Of a stretch of 64,000 nucleotides of DNA, positions 1-11,300 are shown piece by piece. The notes beneath the pieces are model-generated. The model searched no databases. It was not told the DNA's origin and saw only the letters and a list, made by a program, of their open reading frames with translations. Location: the NCBI RefSeq assembly GCF_018812025.1, contig NC_063050.1, positions 12,751,037 to 12,815,036 of the forward strand, read 5' to 3'. The position numbers and the translations under genes were made by a program. Origin of the DNA: Megalobrama amblycephala (Eukaryota > Chordata > Actinopteri > Cypriniformes > Xenocyprididae). The first letter of the stretch is position 1; the number at the start of each line of letters is the position of its first letter.

Positions 1-122
1 TTTGCCAGATCTGAGCCACAAGCAGGCCGCAGCAATGCCACATGTCAGTCAAGAGCAAAGACCTTATTTGAGCCACAAAATCTATGTATATTAAATATAG
101 AGTCATCATAAGCCTGATAACA
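1..122 (-). repeat. Inverted copy of the repeat at 2522-2670
   Basis: This segment is the reverse complement of 2522-2670, with a short internal deletion. Both copies carry the same ATCTGAGCCACAAGC and AAAATCT blocks and the same ATTAAATATAGAGTCATC block. No gene is visible in it. It is an old dispersed repeat, and the left edge of the window cuts it. Confidence 0.75.
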
Positions 123-254
123 AACTGAATCTTCAGTTGAAATCTTCTGTCTGTTAAAATCTTCTAAGTGATTTCTGCAGGAACTCATGCTGTAGTATTG
201 CAGGGTTTGTAAACACATCAATGGAACAACACAACTGTTAGATTCAAATGACAT

Positions 255-1492
255 CAGGGGCCTGTTTCAGAAAGGAGGTTAAATGAAAACTGTTAACCCT
301 GAAATGAGGGACACTGGGTTTTCTGTTTCAGAATGGGAGGTATGTCAAACCCGAGAAAGCAGTGAAAGTCAAGCCCATTTCTGAAAGAGAGGTAACTTCT
401 ACTCAGAGTCAGTTATCATGGTAACTTACTCCGTGAACCTAACCTGGTCGGGAGCAGGTTTTCTTCGGTAAACCCAGAGTTTTGTTCGGTCTCCTCCCCC
501 TTTTTTAAAGTGCAAGTGATGTTTAAATAGTTCATTCATTCACGCTGCAAAAATGCTTTTCTTACTTAGTATTTTTTGTCCTATTTCAAGTACAAAAAAA
601 AAAATTCCTTTAAAAATTCTTAAATCAAGATGGATTTTTTTATATAAGAAAATGATATAAGATATTTAGTCATGTTTCTAGTCATATTTAGTGCATTTTA
701 CTTAAGTAAAATGATCAATATCTGCCAGTGTTGTAATAAAAATAATCTTAATGCAAACAGAAGACCAGATTTTTCTGAGTGTCTATTACTAAGTGCAAAT
801 TTACAGTAGCTTCACCCACCAATGTCACACAAGGTTAAAAACAACAGATGTGTTTAATGGCTTCAGTGGTGTAGGCAGTATGTTGGTAGCTGACTTGTGA
901 AGCGATTGACCGGGTTTTAATCCGCCTTCTGCCGAGCTCGATCTTCTCCCTTTTCCCATCACATATCACATCAGAAAGGCAATTATTTTCAATAAAAATG
1001 TACAACAATACTAAGGTGCAAATAGTATCTGCCAGTATAAAATATGAATAGCATCTAATTACTATTTACACTTATTGCAAAGAACTACTACTTTTAGCCT
1101 ACATGATAAATAAAACAACATAATTTGCAAAATAAAAAAATTTAATAACTTTTTTTTTGCTTATGGGATACCATAAAAATGAATATTAGTTCAATAACTT
1201 TCCGTTCTGCCAGTTTTCACTTCTGATATTATAACAGTGATAAAAAATTAAACTTGCATTATCTCAGAAGTATGCAGACATCCTTTTGTCACGTGCTGTT
1301 GCCATGGTGAATCGTAATATCGGAGCTCCATTGATCATGACTTTTCATAGTCGTGGTGCACGTGCTTAACTCAGAGTCGATTGAACTAACTCAATTCAGC
1401 TTTTCTGACACTGAAAATTCAGAGTTTCCCATTTCAGGGTAAGTCACCTCAGAGTTTGTTGAACCTCCTTATTGAAACGGGGCCCAGGCCAT
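255..1492. mobile_element. Harbinger-like MITE (imperfect terminal inverted repeats)
   Basis: The left end reads GGGGCCTGTTTCAGAAAGG and the right end reads CCTTATTGAAACGGGGCC, an imperfect inverted pair. Subterminal blocks around ACTCAGAG / CTCAGAGT are also mirrored. There is no coding capacity. The PIF/Harbinger label comes from the look of the termini. I could not fix a target-site duplication, so the boundaries are approximate. Confidence 0.5.
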
Positions 1493-1640
1493 TTCATGAT
1501 GACTACAAAACAATCTACAAACAACCATCATCACCTGATGTCATTTTACTTTAGCTTCCTTTGCTACTGCAAATGTGTTTCACAAACACACTGTCACAAC
1601 ACCAGCCAAAAAAGACAAATGTGAAATAAGAGTTAAGAGC

Positions 1641-1736
1641 CCAACTAATGGAAACACTATTCACTATTATGGTGACTTCAAATGAAACACATTAGAGTTA
1701 AACCATTGTTAATTCTCAATAACAACTTTAGATGTC
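1641..1736 (+). repeat. Dispersed repeat, 5' part, interrupted by a MITE
   Basis: The TATGGTGACTTCAAA and GTTAATTCTCAATAA blocks recur at 45560-45640 and, inverted, around 10505-10560. The same repeat resumes at 2315, so the element at 1740-2311 is inserted inside it. No gene is seen. Confidence 0.5.
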
Positions 1737-1739
1737 TAA

Positions 1740-2311
1740 AGCCTGGGATACACTGCACGATTTTTGGATGTCCCAGATGAAAGATTGCCACCGTGAAACA
1801 ATCGTGACGATTTCTGTGATCATGGCTCTTAATCGGTGGTCCTATGTCGAACAGTGAGAGAGGGTCAAGATGTTTTCCCGGTCTTGTGACCAAAGATAGC
1901 CTACAATCATTTTCTGACAGTGTGAGAAACTCAGCATGATCATCGCACAGTGTTTGCTGCTACAACCTACGTCTACTGACCAGCCAATAAAAATTCAACA
2001 TGAAATCAACGCGACATGGCACTAAAACTTACACTTGCTTACCTCAAGCTCTTTTCCCTTCTTCTTTCGCCACTTGAAAAAACTACAAAAACTACAACTG
2101 CTAAAGTGTGATTCAGCACGGTCTTTTTGTTCACCACTATCGCATGTTTTATTCTTATATAGAAACTTGTATCGTAGCCTACGAGTCAATAGGTGTCATC
2201 AAAGTACAGTCTACATGCATGTCGTACCCAAGTTTAGTAGATCCATGTCGCACAGTGTGATAAAGTAATGATCTTATAGGATTGCTAAAGTCGTGCAGTG
2301 TATCCTGGGCT
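1740..2311. mobile_element. MITE with TAA target duplication (Harbinger-like)
   Basis: The left terminus AGCCTGGGATACACTGCACG is mirrored at 2291-2311 with two or three mismatches. A TAA lies directly outside each end, at 1737-1739 and 2312-2314. A 3-bp TWA duplication is typical of PIF/Harbinger. No transposase ORF is present. The insertion splits an older repeat. Confidence 0.65.
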
Positions 2312-2314
2312 TAA

Positions 2315-2530
2315 CATAAATAAAGTCGATCTGGTTAGTAACAAGTGAAGCTGGTAATGTTTTTTGTGGAGTTGTTTAATCATCCTCTGTTGAGATCTTG
2401 AGAGATTAAATGTATTTCATCTTCAGTTGATTTCATCTAAGGCTGTGGCTGAAGTCAGTTGTAGTTCTTGTGTTTCTGCTCGTCTCTTTTTCTGTTCTCT
2501 TCTTTCCTTCAGTGATTCTGCTTGATAACA
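2315..2530 (+). repeat. Dispersed repeat, 3' part
   Basis: The TCTGGTTAGTAACAAGTGAAG block and the TTCATCTAAGGCTGTGGCTG block match, inverted, the segment 10360-10480. Part also matches 49530-49620. This is the continuation of the repeat interrupted at 1737. A hydrophobic reading frame beginning near 2470 lies inside it and is not taken as a gene. Confidence 0.55.
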
Positions 2531-2800
2531 GGCTTATTAAGGCTGAGATGACTCTATATTTAATATACACAGATTTTGTGGCTCAGATAAGGTCCAGTTC
2601 TGGTTTATTTCTTTGCTCTTGGCTGACATGTGGCATTGCTGCGGCCTGCTTGTGGCTCAGATCTGGCAAACAGAAGCGGCCCACACAAGGACCATAATTC
2701 AGTGCAGCATGTGGGCCAGATCATCATGCCACATGTGCCAGATGTGGGCCGGATCTGGGCCAACATAATGTTGCTATCTGGGAAGTTACCATAGTATTTC
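2522..2800 (+). repeat. Inverted partner of 1-122 plus GTGGGCC-rich repeat
   Basis: The segment up to 2670 is the inverted copy of the window start. The following bases carry repeated GTGGGCCAGATC and GTGGGCCGGATCTGGGCC type blocks. It is non-coding. Confidence 0.6.
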
Positions 2801-3487
2801 ACATGAATATCCCATTTAGTGCATTTATTTAAAGTCCTGATAATTAGAATATAGAAGAGATTAGAATAAAATAAATAGATGTAATTGAATAACGTGACTG
2901 GAATAGTATTTTAACACGGACCTTTGCCTGCATTAGTGCATTTTTGAGTTTAAAGTCCAGATTTCAACTGGAAAGAAACTGTCCTTTAATCTTGTGGTCC
3001 TTGTTCTTAAAGGGATACTCCACCGTTTTTTCATATTAAACTATGTTATTCCCTTAACTAAGACGAGTTGATACATACCTCTCTCGTCTCAGTGCGTGCA
3101 CTAAATCGCTCTGTCTTGCGGCGAAACTTTGTTAGCACTTAGCTTAGCCCAGTTCATTCAATAGGGGCCAAGCAGAGAAGCTACCAAACACCTCCACGTT
3201 TTCCCTATTTAAATACAGTTACTCGAGTAGTGTAACTCGACCTAGGACGGTGACACAAAACAAAACGTTGCACTTTTCTAAGCGTGTAAAATGGATAACT
3301 ATATTGTATGGCGGAATACCATAGCAAGTGCTCGGGAGCACTTTGACTTGGCGCAGTAATATCTTCACTCGTGAAAAGTCCTCTCACCGGCCCCCGCTCC
3401 CTCTCCTCCTCCCTCTCATTTCCGTCAATAGAACCAACGTGACTTTTACCACCTGTGCTATTAGCAAACTGCAAGATATCATTTGCA

Positions 3488-3745
3488 ATGGCGGACTTTG
3501 TAGATGATTATGACTTGTTTGTAGCAGACCCAGAGCCATATCTGTTTGAACCCGAGTACACGGAGGAGGAATTAGCTCTTATGGACCGTGAGAGGGAAAA
3601 AAGATACGAACCAGAACAGACCGGAGCCGGCGAAAGAACACGGCAAACAGCAATTGGTGGTGCAAGTGTGACTGTTGCGAACAGCAACGGTGTTTTTGGA
3701 TTCTTGTTCAAAGCAGCTAACCAAGCTCTCCGCTGTATGTGGTGA
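3488..3745 (+). pseudogene. Coding remnant with acidic EPEYTEEE segment inside the Kolobok-like element
   Basis: The reading frame starts MADFVDDYDLF at 3488, passes through PYLFEPEYTEEELAL and ends at a GTGAGT donor-like site at 3743. I recall similar acidic EPEYTEEE segments from fish proteins related to the P2X7 cytoplasmic domain. This comes from memory and was not checked by a search. A related segment lies at 31663-31740 on the minus strand. The downstream exon that should hold a Cys-rich domain is absent here, so this is a captured or decayed first exon. It overlaps the antisense THAP-like frame at 3690-3829. Confidence 0.45.
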
Positions 3746-3829
3746 GTTGGAATTCTGTGAAACATGACGGCACTATATACCTTCTCCTTGTTATCACAAC
3801 CCTTTACGATGCACGTTATAACCATGATT
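3690..3829 (-). pseudogene. THAP-domain N-terminal fragment (transposase remnant)
   Basis: The minus-strand frame reads MVITCIVKGCDNKEK and continues with FHRIPTHHIQRRAWLAAL. This matches the start of a THAP zinc finger: a Cys-x4-Cys pair, then F-H-R-I-P, then a Trp. The second half (Cys-x2-His) is missing, so the domain is split or truncated. THAP domains sit at the N terminus of Kolobok and P-type transposases, which agrees with the TTAA-flanked host element. Confidence 0.55.
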
Positions 3830-4323
3830 GTCCACAAACTATCTTCCTACAACCTGATACTTCGTCAACTCTAATCAAACTATTACTACTGGTGCAGGTC
3901 ACGTTGGTTCTATTGACGGAAATGAGAGGGAGCGGGGGCCGGTGAGAGGACTTTTCACGAGTGAAGATATTACTGCGCCAAGGTCAAAGTGCTCCCGAGC
4001 ACTTGCTATGGTATTCCGCCATACAATATAGTTATCCATTTTACACGCTTAGAAAAGTGCAACGTTTTGTTTTGTGTCACCGTCCTAGGTCGAGTTACAC
4101 TACTCGAGTAACTGTATTTAAATAGGGAAAACGTGGAGGTGTTTGGTAGCTTCTCTGCTTGGCCCCTATTGAATGAACTGGGCTAAGCTAAGTGCTAACA
4201 AAGTTTCGCCGCAAGACGGAGCGATTTAGTGCACGCACTGAGACGAGAGAGGTATGTATCAACTCGTCTTAGTTAAGGGAATAACATAGTTTAATATGAA
4301 AAAACGGTGGAGTATCCCTTTAA

Positions 4324-5102
4324 GGATATCTTTCTGAGGGCAGAATAAACAGGTGGTGCCCTGGTGTGATGTATGATCCTTGATGGTGTTATTGGCCTTT
4401 GAAGGATAGTGGGAGCGAGCAATGCTTTCCAGGGAGAGTAGTGAGCAGCCAGTGATTTTTTAGGCTGTATTAATTATCCTTTGGAGATCTGCCTTTTCTC
4501 TGACATCGGGATCTGATTGGCAGCTTATGCAAAGATGATGTTTTTCCACAGCCAGGAACAGCACAACATCTGTGTGGCTTCACAGTCTTGTTATTATCAC
4601 AATCTTATCGTAAACAACTGCCTACTTTAGATCCACTGCTGCTCATTGGCTGAACACATGTGGGCGGGGCCAACGATGCAGTGATGTAAAAGAAGGTGTT
4701 GTTGATTTGCTCCAGAGGCAGTCGTATGCAAATGATTGTGCCCCTGTGACGTCACATGCCACCTCAGATTCAGACGAAGTATTTTTACAGCTTGATTATA
4801 TAAATGCTTTTTTATTGATGATGAGGACGTTTTAAGTTATGGATCCTGCATGGTGTATTAATGATACAAAGACCTCTTATATGCCAAAAGATCAAGGAAA
4901 ATTTGATTTCTCATGGCGTTAATATGCTGTAAAGATGCTCTGAAACAATATGCATTTTTATGTTTTTTTTTCCCCCTTTTTGTGTTCTGAAAAAGAAAGT
5001 CATTTAGAACAAAAAATAAATAATGATAAAAAAATATTTTTTTGAACTCTCACTTTGCTGACAATGAATCAGTTGTTTTTGTTGTTGTTGTTGTTGTGTC
5101 AG
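4324..5102. other. Spacer upstream of gene A, no gene seen
   Basis: No exon could be supported. It contains a palindromic CRE-like TGACGTCA at 4747-4754 and an octamer ATGCAAAT at 4726-4733, both possible promoter elements. A short frame from about 4841 reads MDPAWCINDTK and stops after 27 codons. The region may itself be repeat-derived. The signal-peptide exon of gene A was looked for here and not found. Confidence 0.4.
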
Positions 5103-5352
5103 ACCTGCAGGTGGAGACACAGCAGAGAGCAGAAGTGGGAGATTCAGTCACTCTGACATGTAAAAGCAGCTGCTCTCTGACTGAACAAACAACATTCATC
5201 TGGTACAGAAACAGAAAGATATTAACTGATCGAACAGAGAATCAGCTTCATCTGCAGTCAGTCAGTCAGTCGTTCTGATACTGGATACTACAGTTGTGCC
5301 GTTACAGGACATGATCATCTGATCTCTCCTGCTGTTTATCTCAAAGTAGGAT
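5103..5352 (+). pseudogene. Gene A C2-type Ig exon with 4-bp frameshift
   Basis: The exon follows a (GTT)n-GTGTCAG acceptor and ends at a GTGAGT donor. Its first half reads like the C2 exons at 7403 and 8381 (GDSVTLTCKSSC, then FIWYR). At about 5255-5272 the run CAGTCAGTCAGTCAGTCG holds one extra CAGT relative to the paralogues. The length is therefore 250 bp against 246 bp, and the frame stops at TGA 5276. Removing four bases would restore the family pattern. Either this exon is dead or it is a polymorphic or assembly slip. Confidence 0.75.
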
Positions 5353-8300
5353 GTGAGTACAAACTGATTCATTAATATTAGTGAAATATTTCACACACTT
5401 GGAATTTCCAAATTTCATTTGGAAGGTACAACAATCTTTGGTGTGTGTTGAAAAAAATACAGAAGAAAATGAAAGATTTCTGCTTTAATTATTTTCCTCA
5501 TTTCTGTGTTTCAGGGGTTGATGGTCTGCAGGATCGGGGAGTGAATTACAGCCCTTCATATGTTTGTGCATTAAAGGGATCAACAGTGAAAATATCCTGT
5601 ACTTTAACACATAATTATAAACTCATAAAAGGTTTCTGGACCAAACCTGTTGGAGAATCACCTGATCTGTGTTCAGATCAGGAGAAGAGAGGAGGGATTC
5701 AGTGTCAGAGTGAATATGAACACACTCACAGCATCACTTTGGTGAATGTAAGAGAAGCTGATAAACACGTCTACTACTGCAGATTTACAGGTTATCAGAA
5801 TAAAAGATGGACAGTGATTCCTGGATCTTGGCTTGATGTCACAGGTAAAACCAGTGAACTCTTGGCTTTATGCATTTATTATATAGAGTAGTGCATAAGT
5901 GAAGTTCCTAAGTGTAATTTCAGGAGGAGTGAATCCATCTAATCTTTTTAAATGAACTGCCGGAGCATAAGCAGCGGTTCACCTTGCTCCGGCATCATCT
6001 GTATTGTAATCTCTCTTCCCCCCATCTCCACCAACATAATTCAGACATCTTGCTACAGACTCATCTTCTAAGCATTAGAAATCCCACTGGAGGGTTTATC
6101 TAAGCTCGAGTTGAAGCTGCTTCCTCGAGCCCCTCCACTGCAGACAGCAAACAAAATACTGTAAATGACGGGAAAATACAGGGAGAGACAGGAATGAAAT
6201 GAGGACATGGTCCAGGGCACAACAGCTCTTTAATGAGTTTGTTTGCCCATATAATCTTTGGGGTATTAGGTTAGCTAATTTGGCTTTCTGTCCACTGAGG
6301 AGGGGCTCGATGAAGCAGCTTCAACTCGAGCTCTGATACACCCCCAAAAAGTGCTGAATAAATTTGGGACAGCAAGTTGGATTTAGCATGGTCCAAAATA
6401 TAGTAGTATACAGGATATCCAGCAGATGCTTGATGACCCCCCAAAAAGGAGTGAAAGATTGAAGCGGTATGAAGAATAGAGGTGAGAGGTGTCGAGTGGC
6501 ACTAGTGTTTCCTGTGCTGGAACAGCTGAGACTGAAGAGAGGTAAGCAGCTGCTTATAAACTCTGGCTGTTGACTGGAAGATCCTCCCTAAATTACGTTC
6601 AGGAACTTCACTTATATCAGAGAAGTTTGTCAGAAGTGATGAAACTGACAACATTAAGCATTATATTATGTAACTGTTTCTGTTTCATGTTTTTTATATT
6701 ATCATTTTAATATTATCACATGATTCTAGGGCTGGACGATTAATCGAAAAGTAATCGAAACCGAAATTCAAATTTTCCCATGTCGGTTATTTCATTTTTT
6801 TAAATCCTGTTAATACTTCCCCCTTAAAACACTCAAGCTGAGCAAACGTGAAGATCGCACACACTGAGAGGAATGCAGAAACTAGTTGTCCTGTGATTAT
6901 CACTAAAGTAGCTTAGAAACTCAAAACTTATAGCATATATTTTTCTACATTTGAAGGAACTATTTACAACCCACAGCTTCACAATTAATAGAGAGACTGT
7001 GTGACTAATTCACACATGCAATCACTCGTACTGGTACTGTGCTAATTTATCTTTATCTGATTTACAACGAGCAGAAATATGTAAGAAATGTTACAAACAT
7101 AGATAAAATAACTGCTGATAGTGAGCTGTGATGTCAGATCGCTCTTTCAATAGGAAAAAATATCCCACCTTTAATAGTCAATAATATTTACAGTACAAAC
7201 CATGTCAGTGAGCTATGAGGGCAAAAAAAAAAAGAAAAAGAAAGAAACAAACAAAATAATCGTTCATTAATTGTAATCGAGGTAAAATGTTCAGTTAATT
7301 GAGGTTTTGATTTTAGGCCATAATCGTCCAGCCCTACATGATTCTGATGTTGTGATGATGACAGTCAATCAGTTGTTGTTGTTGTTGTTGTTGTTGTGTC
7401 AGACCTGCAGGTGGAGACACAGCAGAGAGTGAAAGAGGGAGATTCAGTCACTCTGACATGTAAAAGCAGCTGCTCTCTGACTGAACAAACAACATTCATC
7501 TGGTACAGAAGCAGAGAGATATTAACTGATCAAACAGTGAATCAGCTTCATCTGCAGTCAGTCAAACATTCTGATGACGGAAACTACAGATGTGCTGTAA
7601 GAGGACATGATTATCTTCGCTCTCCACCTGTTTATCTTAAAGTTTATTGTGAGTACAATTTAATTAATAATAATGAAATATTTCACACTTTTTAAAACCC
7701 AACAAGTTAGAATAACTCATTTTAATTGAGGAAGCAAATTGCCTCGATCCAGTAAGTAACCATTAGTTATATGAATACTGTGAGAGAGAGAGAGAGAGAG
7801 AATGTTAGTTGCTTGAAAGACTTTATTTTCCTAATTTCTGTGTTTCAGCGGTTGATGGTCAGCAGGATTGGGGAGTGAATTACAGCCCTTCATATGTTTG
7901 TGCATTAAAGGGATCAACAGTGAAAATATCCTGTACTTTAAAATATCCTAATAATCATAAGCTCATAAAAGCTTTCTGGACCAAACCTGCTGGAAAATCA
8001 CCTGATGTGTGTTCAGATCAGGAGAAGAGAGGAAGAGTTTGGTGTCACAGTGAATATGAACACACTCACAGCATCACTTTGACGAATGTAAGAGAAGCTG
8101 ATAAACACGTCTATTACTGCAGATTTACAGATGATCAGAATAAAAGATGGGCAGTTATTCATGGAGCTCGTCTTGATGTCACAGGTAAAACTAGTAAACT
8201 CACAGAAATTGACCACAGAACATTTTTATGAACTTTTAAGTAAACTACTATCTGTGCGTCAGAAACATCAAGCTGTTTATTATAACTGCTGTCTGAAGTG

Positions 8301-11300
8301 CTTTAGTGTTTTAATGTTATTATTTCAGTATTATCACCATGACAGTCAATCAGTTGTTGTTGTTGTTGTTGTTGTGTCAGACCTGCAGGTGGAGACACAG
8401 CAGAGAGTGAAAGAGGGAGATTCAGTCACTCTGACATGTAAAAGCAGCTGCTCTCTGACTGAACAAACAACATTCATCTGGTCCAGAAACACACAGAGAT
8501 TCACTAAAGGAATTGAGAAAGAGAATCAGCTTCATCTGCAGTCAGTCAGTAGTTCTGATGAAGGAAACTATCAGTGTGAAATAAGAGGAAATAATGATCA
8601 TCTGATCTCTCCTGCTGTTCATCTTGATGTTGAATGTGAGTACAAACTGATTCATTAATATTAGTGAAATATTTCACAGATTATTCAGAATTTAGTTCAG
8701 ATTTGTTTGATAATTTCAGACCCAATCATAAAGACTGCATGACATTTTTTGTTTATTAGACATGATTTATTGTTATTCATTTATCATTATGCAAAATTAA
8801 TTGAAAGCATGAATCTGTGTTTAATGATCTTTTTCATTAGGGTTGATAAATCTGTAAATATAAAATTGTTTTATTGACTTTGCACCAGTTCAGATGTAGA
8901 TTAGCACCTTTTTAATCAAAATAGTCATGATCAAAATAGATTTCTACACAGATCGACTTCAGTAATTTAATAATGATAATGGAATTAATGGCATAAATAT
9001 ATATATATATAAATAATTATTTTATTTTCTGTTTTACATGTATTTCATGTAGATCCTCCAAAGAGCGTCTCAGTGTCCATCAGTCCGTCTGGTGAAATAG
9101 TGTCAGGAGATTCAGTGACTCTGAACTGCAGCAGTGATTCAAACCCTCCTGCAGAAATCAGCTGGTTTAAGGAAGGAAAGTCTGTAGGATCTGGAAGAAT
9201 CTTCAGCATCTCAAACATCAGCTCTGATCACAGTGGAGAATACAAGTGCAGATCCAGAAATAAACATGGAGAGGAAAACTCTGATACTGTGATGCTGAAT
9301 GTCACGTGTGAGTGAACGCTTCTGCAGAAACTGACAATAATTTAATAATAATTGTAACAAATTACAACAGATGGATAAATTAGCTCAAATTATGTCTGAA
9401 ATATATATATATAATTAAATCATAACACGTTATGATCAATTATAATATAAATCAACCAAAAAGGGAATTATGCACATATATTGTGAATTATTTACAACGG
9501 ATTTTAATTAATTACATATATGGTTCAGGATTAGTTCCAGTTTAATAGTTAATTTAGAAAGACTGGTCTAGTTTGTCCAGCAAACTATCAGTTTCCTTAT
9601 CGACTATTATAAAAGGGAATTATTCCTCTGGCCACGAGAAATAACTTCCTATTACAGCATTAAAGTGTAAAGCAGTTTGCAGAATCGAAACGTAGAAGTG
9701 ACTTGATTTGCTGAATGAGCAAAAGAAACAATCAAGCATGAATATAATGGATTTAATATATGAAACTAAGAAAACATAGGCTAAATATACACAAAGAATA
9801 TACAGAAGCGAAAGTAAAGACAGGAAAAGAGAGAAGACAAAGAGTAGCAAAACTTGCAGACAGTCTTTAAGAGCCAGCAAAGCATCAGTCTCACTTGGAA
9901 GATAGATAGAAGCGGTACTTGCATGAGTTTGCGTGCTGAGTTTCAAAAAGATACATGTGAAGATTCGGTGCATCCGTGGCTGCAGTTCGTTCTTCCGTCT
10001 CCGCGGGAAGTTTGAACTCCCCAGCTAACAGAATTCTGTTATAAGAACGTTCTCTAAATATTCAGTGTTGGTTCTGGGAACATTAAAAACATCCAGTTTT
10101 CTTGACATTATAGGAACATTTTTATAAGGTATAATGTTCCTCAAACATTCTTTCAATTTAATTTTGATCTAAAATTCAACATTGTAGGAACGTTGATTTG
10201 TAACATTCCAAGAACATGAAAATGTTCAGTTTCCTTAATGTTAGTAAAATGTTATTTAAAGGTTAGTATGATGTTCCTGAAACATTCTTTCAATCATTCA
10301 AACACCTGCTGTGAACAAACACTGAAAGAAAGAGAAATAAGAACACAAACTACAACTTTCTTCAGCCACAGCCTTAGATGAACTGAAGATAAAAGACATT
10401 AAATCTCTGAAGATCTGATTCAACAACTCCACAAACAGCATTACCAGCTTCACTTATTACTAACCAGACTGACTTTATTTCTGTCACACGTCTACAGAAG
10501 ATCTTACTGAGAATTAACAGAAGTTTAGATGTTTAGTTTGAGGTCACCATCATGGAGGTTGGTGGTTGCTTTAGTTGAGCTCTTGACCCCTGATTGTGAT
10601 GAATGTGACTTACAGAGAGTCCTGGTATGTTCTTCTGAGTGTGCGCGTAAGTGTATTGGAGTTTGACGACGTCTGGAATGTGGCCACATGGCTTGCAGTA
10701 ATTTGATCTGAGTTGATCGCGATCGTTTGAAGTCACAAAGAAGAGATTCGTGGTTGTCAGTGGTCCATTGACACGGCCATAAAATGTGTCAAGTGGGTTA
10801 ATGTCAGCCAGGTCGGAGTTAATGTGAGATTTACAAACAAAGTTCAAGAAGTTAAAACTTTATCGAAATTTACAGACTTGCTAATCTGATCCTGTGCAGA
10901 TGCTACATAATCTACTTCCAGTGAGTTTTGTGATTGTTGATGAGACCTTTTTTTTATTGTCTTTTCAGATCCTCCAAAGAGCGTCTCAGTGTCCATCAGT
11001 CCGTCTGGTGAAATAGTGTCAGGAGATTCAGTGACTCTGAACTGCAGCAGTGATTCAAACCCTCCTGCTCTGAACTTCAGCTGGTTTAAGGAAGGAAAGT
11101 CTGTAGGATCTGGAAGAATCTTCAGCATCTCAAACATCAGCTCTGATCACAGTGGAGAATACAAGTGCAGATCCAGAAATAAACATGGAGAGAAAAACTC
11201 TGATACTGTGATGCTGAATGTCATGTGTGAGTGAACGCTTCTGCAGAAACTGACAACAGATCCTCTAGTTCCAGTGAGTTTTGTGATTGTTGATGAGACA

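Larger units (their letters stand above)
3011..4319. mobile_element. Kolobok-like element with about 430-bp inverted ends
   Basis: The element is 1309 bp and is flanked by TTAA at 3007-3010 and 4320-4323. The ends begin AGGGATACTCCACC and are mirrored for about 430 bp (3011-3443 against 3898-4319), so the whole forms a near hairpin with a unique centre of about 450 bp. That centre holds two antiparallel coding remnants, one of them THAP-like. Kolobok elements combine a TTAA duplication with THAP-bearing transposases, so the assignment fits. piggyBac also uses TTAA, but its ends begin CCC and these do not. No complete transposase is present. Confidence 0.75.

Noticed and set aside
2470..2697. 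Hydrophobic plus-strand frame that could be a signal peptide for gene A
   Set aside because: It lies inside a dispersed repeat with copies near 10400 and 49600, and no suitable donor in phase leads to the first Ig exon.
9620..9973. 117-codon minus-strand frame
   Set aside because: It is Leu/Ser/Phe rich, overlaps a dispersed repeat, and the copy at 41200-41705 does not keep it.
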